The notes under the pieces are model-generated. The model saw only the letters and a list, made by a program, of their open reading frames with translations, did no database searches and had not been told where the DNA came from. The position numbers and the translations under genes are program-made. From the NCBI GenBank assembly GCA_003229235.1, contig QIIH01000360.1, forward strand, positions 1-11,398: a DNA stretch of 11,398 bases, given 5' to 3'. This document shows, in pieces, positions 7,687 to 11,398 of the stretch. The DNA comes from Flavobacteriales bacterium (GTDB lineage: Bacteria; Bacteroidota; Bacteroidia; Flavobacteriales; Flavobacteriaceae). Numbering within the stretch: position 1 is the stretch's first letter; every line of letters starts with the position of its first letter.

Positions 7687-8388
7687 ATGATAAAAAAGAC
7701 AGTAGCCAATATTCAAGAAGCCTGTGAAGGCGTAAGCTCGTCTATGACATTTATGTTTGGTGGATTTGGCCTAAGTGGTATTCCAGAAAACGCGATTGGT
7801 TATTTATCAAGTTTGGATATTTCTGATTTGACCTGTATTTCTAACAATGCAGGGGTAGACGATTTTGGATTAGGGCTTTTACTACAGCGCAAACAAATTA
7901 AAAAAATGATTTCGTCCTATGTAGGCGAAAATGCAGAGTTTGAAAGACAAATGCTTAGTGGCGAATTAGATGTAGAATTAATTCCGCAGGGAACCTTGGC
8001 AGAAAGATGCAGGGCTGCCCAAGCTGGATTCCCCGCTTTTTATACTCCAGCGGGATACGGGACCGAAGTGGCCATTGGCAAAGAGGCAAGAGATTTTGAC
8101 GGCAAAATGCATATTTTAGAATCTGCCTTTAACGCCGATTTTGGCTTTATTAAAGCTTGGAAAGGTGATGAGGTTGGAAATCTAATTTTTAAAGGTACTG
8201 CCAGAAATTTTAACCCAAATATGTGTGGAGCGGCAAAAATAACAGTTGTAGAGGTAGAAGAATTGCTGCCAGCAGGATCGCTAGATCCAAACCAAATTCA
8301 TATTCCCGGTATTTTTGTACAACGCATCTTTCAAGGAGAGAAATTCGAAAAACGTATCGAACAACGCACCACAAGACCACGCTCATGA
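7687..8388 (+). CDS. scoA: 3-oxoacid CoA-transferase, subunit A
   Basis: This is the alpha subunit of a family I CoA-transferase that moves CoA from succinyl-CoA to acetoacetate (or a related 3-oxo acid), linking ketone-body or amino-acid breakdown to acetyl-CoA. The 233-residue protein has the glycine-rich CoA-binding segment [14 protein letters not shown] (about 24-37), then [36 protein letters not shown] and [16 protein letters not shown], and ends in the family-typical [11 protein letters not shown]. Length is normal for the separate A subunit. It starts 14 bases after pbp1A, so it is probably on the same transcript, and it overlaps scoB by ATGA, which favours matched synthesis of the two subunits. 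The substrate is not fixed by sequence alone; 3-oxoadipate or another short-chain acid is an alternative. Confidence 0.93.
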   Translation: MIKKTVANIQEACEGVSSSMTFMFGGFGLSGIPENAIGYLSSLDISDLTCISNNAGVDDFGLGLLLQRKQIKKMISSYVGENAEFERQMLSGELDVELIPQGTLAERCRAAQAGFPAFYTPAGYGTEVAIGKEARDFDGKMHILESAFNADFGFIKAWKGDEVGNLIFKGTARNFNPNMCGAAKITVVEVEELLPAGSLDPNQIHIPGIFVQRIFQGEKFEKRIEQRTTRPRS

Positions 8389-9047
8389 TAGGACTCGATA
8401 AAAATGGCATCGCCAAAAGAATTGCCAAAGAAGTAAAAGACAGATACTATGTTAATTTAGGCATTGGGATACCAACTCTGGTAGCCAACTATGTGCGAAA
8501 CGATATAAGTGTAGAGTTTCAAAGTGAAAATGGAGTGCTAGGGATGGGACCCTTTCCTTTCGAGGGCGAAGAAGATGCAGATATAATTAATGCAGGAAAA
8601 CAAACGATTACTACCTTAGATGGAGCGTCGTTTTTTGATTCGGCATTGAGCTTTTCTATGATTAGAGGCAAACACGTAGACCTCACAATACTTGGCGCGA
8701 TGGAAGTGTCGCAAAACGGCGATATCGCTAACTGGAAAATCCCTGGAAAGATGGTGAAGGGAATGGGTGGCGCAATGGATTTGGTTGCTAGTGCAGAAAA
8801 TATCATAGTGGCGATGATGCATACCAATCGAGCAGGAGAATCAAAATTATTGTCAAAATGTAGCTTACCTATTACTGGTGTACAATGCGTAAAGAAAGTT
8901 GTAACCAATCTTGCAGTGTTAGATGTAACACAAAATGGCTTTACTCTTGTTGAGCGTGCTCCAGGAGTTAGTGTAGACCAAATTCGTCAATCTACAGCTG
9001 GAGAATTGCATATTCCTGCGCATGTTCCGGAAATGCAATTAGACTAA
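8385..9047 (+). CDS. scoB: 3-oxoacid CoA-transferase, subunit B (catalytic glutamate)
   Basis: This is the beta subunit, which carries the active-site glutamate that forms the enzyme-CoA thioester. The 220-residue protein contains [16 protein letters not shown], the catalytic [12 protein letters not shown] loop with E48 in the conserved SENG motif, [20 protein letters not shown], and the glycine-rich GMGGAMDLV. The frame is also open upstream to 8223, but that stretch overlaps scoA and encodes arginine-rich, non-family sequence. The ATG at 8385, overlapping the scoA stop as ATGA, is therefore the real start. It is the last gene of the operon. The next strong plus-strand terminator is about 285 bp downstream. 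Confidence 0.95.
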   Translation: MIGLDKNGIAKRIAKEVKDRYYVNLGIGIPTLVANYVRNDISVEFQSENGVLGMGPFPFEGEEDADIINAGKQTITTLDGASFFDSALSFSMIRGKHVDLTILGAMEVSQNGDIANWKIPGKMVKGMGGAMDLVASAENIIVAMMHTNRAGESKLLSKCSLPITGVQCVKKVVTNLAVLDVTQNGFTLVERAPGVSVDQIRQSTAGELHIPAHVPEMQLD

Positions 9048-9302
9048 AATTGCTCTAAAATGCTTTATAAATGTAAGAAATTACACACGTAAATTCATTA
9101 AATGTTAAAAAAAAGCGCATTTCATCTAATTATTGTGCCTTTTATCCTATCGTGATAATTTTTCTTTCATCTTAGCACTCCCTAATTACAAGTAACATAA
9201 CCTACTATGCTATTGGTATTAAAAAATACAGTAAGACTTATTGCAAGTATGATGTATTTAGTAAAAAAAGTTTTTTTGTTAATGTAAAATAGTAAACCCC
9301 GA

Positions 9303-9321
9303 ATCTGAGCAACGATCAGAT
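9303..9321 (+). repeat. Small hairpin preceding the terminator
   Basis: The bases atctga (9303-9308) pair with tcagat (9316-9321) over the seven-base loop gcaacga. It lies nine bases before the terminator stem, so the RNA would end in two tandem hairpins. A six-pair stem can occur by chance; its position beside the terminator is the only reason to list it. Confidence 0.35.
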
Positions 9322-9330
9322 ATAAGGTTT

Positions 9331-9366
9331 AGCCCGTTCTTTGTGAGGTTAGAACGGGCTTTTTTT
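9331..9366 (+). terminator. Intrinsic terminator, plus strand
   Basis: A perfect 10-bp stem pairs agcccgttct (9331-9340) with agaacgggct (9351-9360) over a ten-base loop and is followed by a run of T's (9360-9366). The orientation ends rightward transcription from the ricT-scoB operon or from a small RNA upstream. Read leftward it lacks a good U-tract, so it would be a poor terminator for the ABC gene that stops at 9377. Confidence 0.85.
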
Positions 9367-9376
9367 ATGTCTTTTT

Positions 9377-11063
9377 TTAAAGGCGTTCAATACCTTTAGG
9401 AATGGCATTAATAAGCGCTTGAGTATACTCTTTTCTTGGATTGGCGTAAATTTCGTCTGCGTCTCCAGCTTCTTCAATTTTTCCAGCATTCATCACGATA
9501 AGTTGATCTGCCATATATTTTACGACGGCTAAGTCGTGTGAAATAAATATATAGGTAAAATTGTATTCTTCTTTTAAGTCATTCAGAAGATTGAGAACCT
9601 GTGCCTGAACAGAAATATCTAAAGCAGAAACAGATTCGTCACAAATTAATAACTTAGGTTGCAGCGCTATGGCTCTTGCTATACCTACTCTTTGTCGTTG
9701 TCCTCCGGACAACTCATGTGGATAACGATAAAAATAGCTGGCTTCTAGCCCAACTTGTTCTAATAGTTCTAATACCTGTCGTTTACGTTTAGTCTTACTA
9801 CTACCAGGATGATGAACAGCAATTGGCTCAGAAATGGCTTGACCAATAGTCATCCTTGGATGCAAGGATGCAAAAGGGTCTTGAAAAATAATTTGAATCT
9901 CTTTTCGCATAGCCGCGATTTGAGACTTATTGAGTTTTGTGATGTCTTTACCCTTATAAAGAATTTCTCCGTCGGTTGCCAACTCTATATTCATTATTGT
10001 CTTACCCAAAGTACTTTTACCGCAACCAGATTCGCCAACTAAACCAAGAGTTTCTCCTTCAAAAACACTAAAACTAACACCGTCGACAGCTTTAATAGCC
10101 TCTTTTTTGCCAAAAAGACCACTATTTTTCCAGTAGGTTTTATGCAAGTTGTTTATTTTGAGCAAAGGCGCTTTAGTGTAAATTCTTTTGTGAACTATGG
10201 CACGTTCGTTCAGAGATATTTTTATATCAGAATAGCTGCCATCGAGTATGTCTTTAACTGTGGCAAGCCTCTTAACACGCCCGTCTAGCGAAGGCCGAGC
10301 TTCTAATAATGCTTTGGTGTATTTATGTTTGGGGGTCTTAAAAAGAGCTGCTGTTTCGCCTTCTTCTATTAGTTCTCCTTTATAAAGAACCGCAACACGA
10401 TGTGCCAACTCAGAGACTAGTGTAAGGTCATGCGAGATAAATAAAATGCTCATCTGGGTGTCTTTCTGAAGCTCCTTTAGTAACTCAATAATCTCCTTTT
10501 GAACCGTAACATCTAAGGCGGTCGTAGGCTCATCGGCGATAAGTACCTTTGGCTTGCAAGCAATGGCCATGGTGTAATTGACCCCCACTTAACTCATGAG
10601 GATAGCTATTGTATAGAGAATTTGGCCTTGGTAATTTAACCTGTTCAAACAAGTTGATTACTTGTTTTTTTGCCCGAACCGAGCTCATCGTTTTATGAGT
10701 CAATAATACCTCTGCGACCTGTTTTCCGCAGGACATCGAAGGGTTTAGAGCGCTCATAGGTTCTTGAAAAATCATCGCGATTTCGTTGCCTCTTATCTTT
10801 TTTAAATCTTGCGGTTTAGCCTTCAATAGATCACGACCTTCAAAGAGAATTTTCCCATTAGAAATAATTGAGGTCTTTGACGGAAGTAAACCCATTATCG
10901 CCAAAGAAGTTACCGATTTTCCTGAGCCAGATTCGCCTACCAACCCTACAATTTGATTTTTATAGAGCTTGAGATCGACGCTATGTAACACTTCGTTAAT
11001 CGATTTTTTTTTACCAAACCCTAAAGTTAAATCTTGAATAGAAAGTACAGCTTCGTTTTGCAT
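9377..11063 (-). pseudogene. Double-ATPase ABC protein (DppD-DppF/OppDF type), frameshifted in the first ATPase domain
   Basis: The intact form would be two fused ATPase domains that power a peptide-type importer. The N-terminal frame (start ATG 11063) has Walker A GESGSGKS (residues 43-50), Q-loop Q100 and LSGGQ (158-162), then shifts into nonsense and stops after 177 residues. Another frame then continues with CKPKVLIADEPTTALD (Walker B), the ISHD H-loop and a complete second domain: GESGCGKST, LSGGQRQRVGIARAIAL, LLICDESVSALD and ISHDLAVV. In the second domain seven residues separate LSGGQ from the RAIAL that matches MAIAC in the first; in the first only seven bases do, so about 14 bp are missing. 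Adding 14 bp restores one 566-residue frame. The second fragment could start at GTG 10588, but it would lack a working first ATPase. Mutation or assembly error are both possible. No permease gene is in the window. Confidence 0.85.
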
Positions 11064-11069
11064 ATTGTA

Positions 11070-11097
11070 TAAAGATACGTTAGTTGAAATTATCAAA
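11070..11097 (-). promoter_or_regulatory. Weak candidate promoter for the ABC gene
   Basis: On the reverse strand TTTG (11097-11094) is followed after 16 bases by TATCTTTA (11077-11070), seven of eight matches to TAnnTTTG. The spacing is shorter than usual, and the -7 element ends only six bases before the ATG at 11063, so the mRNA would have almost no leader. Cotranscription with the upstream exonuclease gene is an alternative. Confidence 0.25.
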
Positions 11098-11168
11098 AGA
11101 TTAGGATTTTAGAAGCCTTGTTGGATATGTTGCTGTTAGAAACGACAGATTTGACTTTTATAGTTTTT

Positions 11169-11398
11169 TTATGTGATTACAATTTCTGAATCTTCTAAAA
11201 TAGGCTCGTTACGGTAGCGTAGTATCACTTGAGCAACTGCAATAGTGTCCTTTTCGCAATAGCGGATGATCCTGTCGATGTCTTTTTCATTATAAAAAAC
11301 ATCTCTTACCTGATCGCCACTTATATCACCTTTAGGCGATGGAATTCCTAAGACATTGGTAAGGAGTTTTAAAGAAGTGTAATGCTTATAATCTCCAA
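11169..11398 (-). CDS. 3'-5' exonuclease, PolB-like DEDDy family, C-terminal 75 residues (cut by window edge)
   Basis: The reverse strand is open from the right edge to TAA at 11171-11169 and encodes 75 residues: GDYKHYTSLKLLTNVLGIPS, then PKGDISGDQVRDVFYNEKDI, DRIIRYCEKDTIAVAQVILR and YRNEPILEDSEIVIT. The RYCEKDTIAVAQ segment has the YxxxD arrangement (Y46 and D50 of this fragment) of exonuclease motif III in DEDDy enzymes. The GIPSPKGDISG...V stretch is typical of the predicted PolB-like 3'-5' exonucleases common in Flavobacteriia. Such enzymes trim DNA ends, and their cellular role is poorly known. The N-terminal part with motifs I and II lies outside the window. The gene lies 105 bp upstream of the ABC ATPase on the same strand and could be cotranscribed with it. 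Family assignment is from recall of the motif, without an alignment. Confidence 0.75.
   Translation of the reverse strand, partial: GDYKHYTSLKLLTNVLGIPSPKGDISGDQVRDVFYNEKDIDRIIRYCEKDTIAVAQVILRYRNEPILEDSEIVIT

Larger units (their letters stand above)
9048..9376. other. 329-bp AT-rich gap between scoB and the convergent ABC gene
   Basis: No credible protein-coding frame is present. The first 250 bp are AT-rich with runs of A and T (for example seven A, one G, seven T at 9263-9277) and no clear structure. The last 65 bp hold two hairpins in tandem, the second a strong plus-strand terminator. The region may be only a long 3' untranslated tail of the ricT-scoB operon, or may encode a short RNA ending at 9366. 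I saw no convincing promoter for the latter. Confidence 0.7.

Noticed and set aside
8223..8384. An N-terminal extension of scoB
   Set aside because: The extension overlaps scoA and is arginine-rich non-family sequence; the ATGA overlap at 8385 gives the normal subunit length.
9111..9143. A weak stem (aaaag(c)gca with tgcctttt) downstream of scoB as the operon terminator
   Set aside because: Only eight pairs with a bulge, a long loop and no U-tract beyond the stem; the hairpin at 9331-9366 is far stronger.
9290..9366. A riboswitch upstream of the terminator
   Set aside because: The sequence matches no riboswitch consensus I know, and no gene follows on the plus strand for it to control.
1..11398. 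CRISPR arrays, tRNA or rRNA genes, insertion sequences, integrases or defence systems
   Set aside because: I saw no repeat-spacer pattern, tRNA cloverleaf, transposase, integrase or defence-protein motif on either strand.

Overview
The window is typical chromosomal DNA of a gliding member of the Flavobacteriia (Bacteroidota). The evidence is a GldH gliding-motility lipoprotein, a secreted peptidase ending in a type IX secretion (T9SS) C-terminal sorting domain, flavobacterial-type -33/-7 promoter matches (TTTG...TAnnTTTG), almost no Shine-Dalgarno sequences before genes, and moderately AT-rich DNA. I cannot name the genus.

Layout from left to right. (1) The first 200 codons of recA lie on the minus strand and run off the left edge. 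(2) A 528-bp non-coding stretch follows. It holds a near-perfect 18-bp-arm palindrome, a strip of degenerate short reading frames that looks like a decayed gene, a strong bidirectional terminator, and a consensus promoter that starts inside the terminator's T-tract. (3) trhO (tRNA U34 hydroxylase, rhodanese family) is on the plus strand and meets, tail to tail with one base between them, a minus-strand M23 zinc endopeptidase with a T9SS tail. (4) A compact plus-strand operon runs ricT - gldH - pbp1A - scoA - scoB (3709-9047), with junctions of -4, +5, +14 and -4 bp. It joins an Fe-S/RNA-processing factor, a gliding lipoprotein, a bifunctional peptidoglycan synthase and the two subunits of a 3-oxoacid CoA-transferase. 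(5) A 329-bp gap ends in a strong plus-strand terminator. (6) On the minus strand lies a double-ATPase ABC protein of the DppD-DppF/OppDF type. Its first nucleotide-binding domain is broken by a net loss of about 14 bp just after its LSGGQ signature. Upstream of it is the C-terminal end of a DEDDy 3'-5' exonuclease that runs off the right edge.

The genes are mostly conserved housekeeping and envelope functions. I do not see a phage, transposon, CRISPR array, defence island or clearly new system. The observations most worth checking are the broken ABC ATPase, the decayed-gene/palindrome region upstream of recA, the cysteine-rich N-terminus of RicT, and the paired hairpins that may mark a small RNA downstream of scoB.
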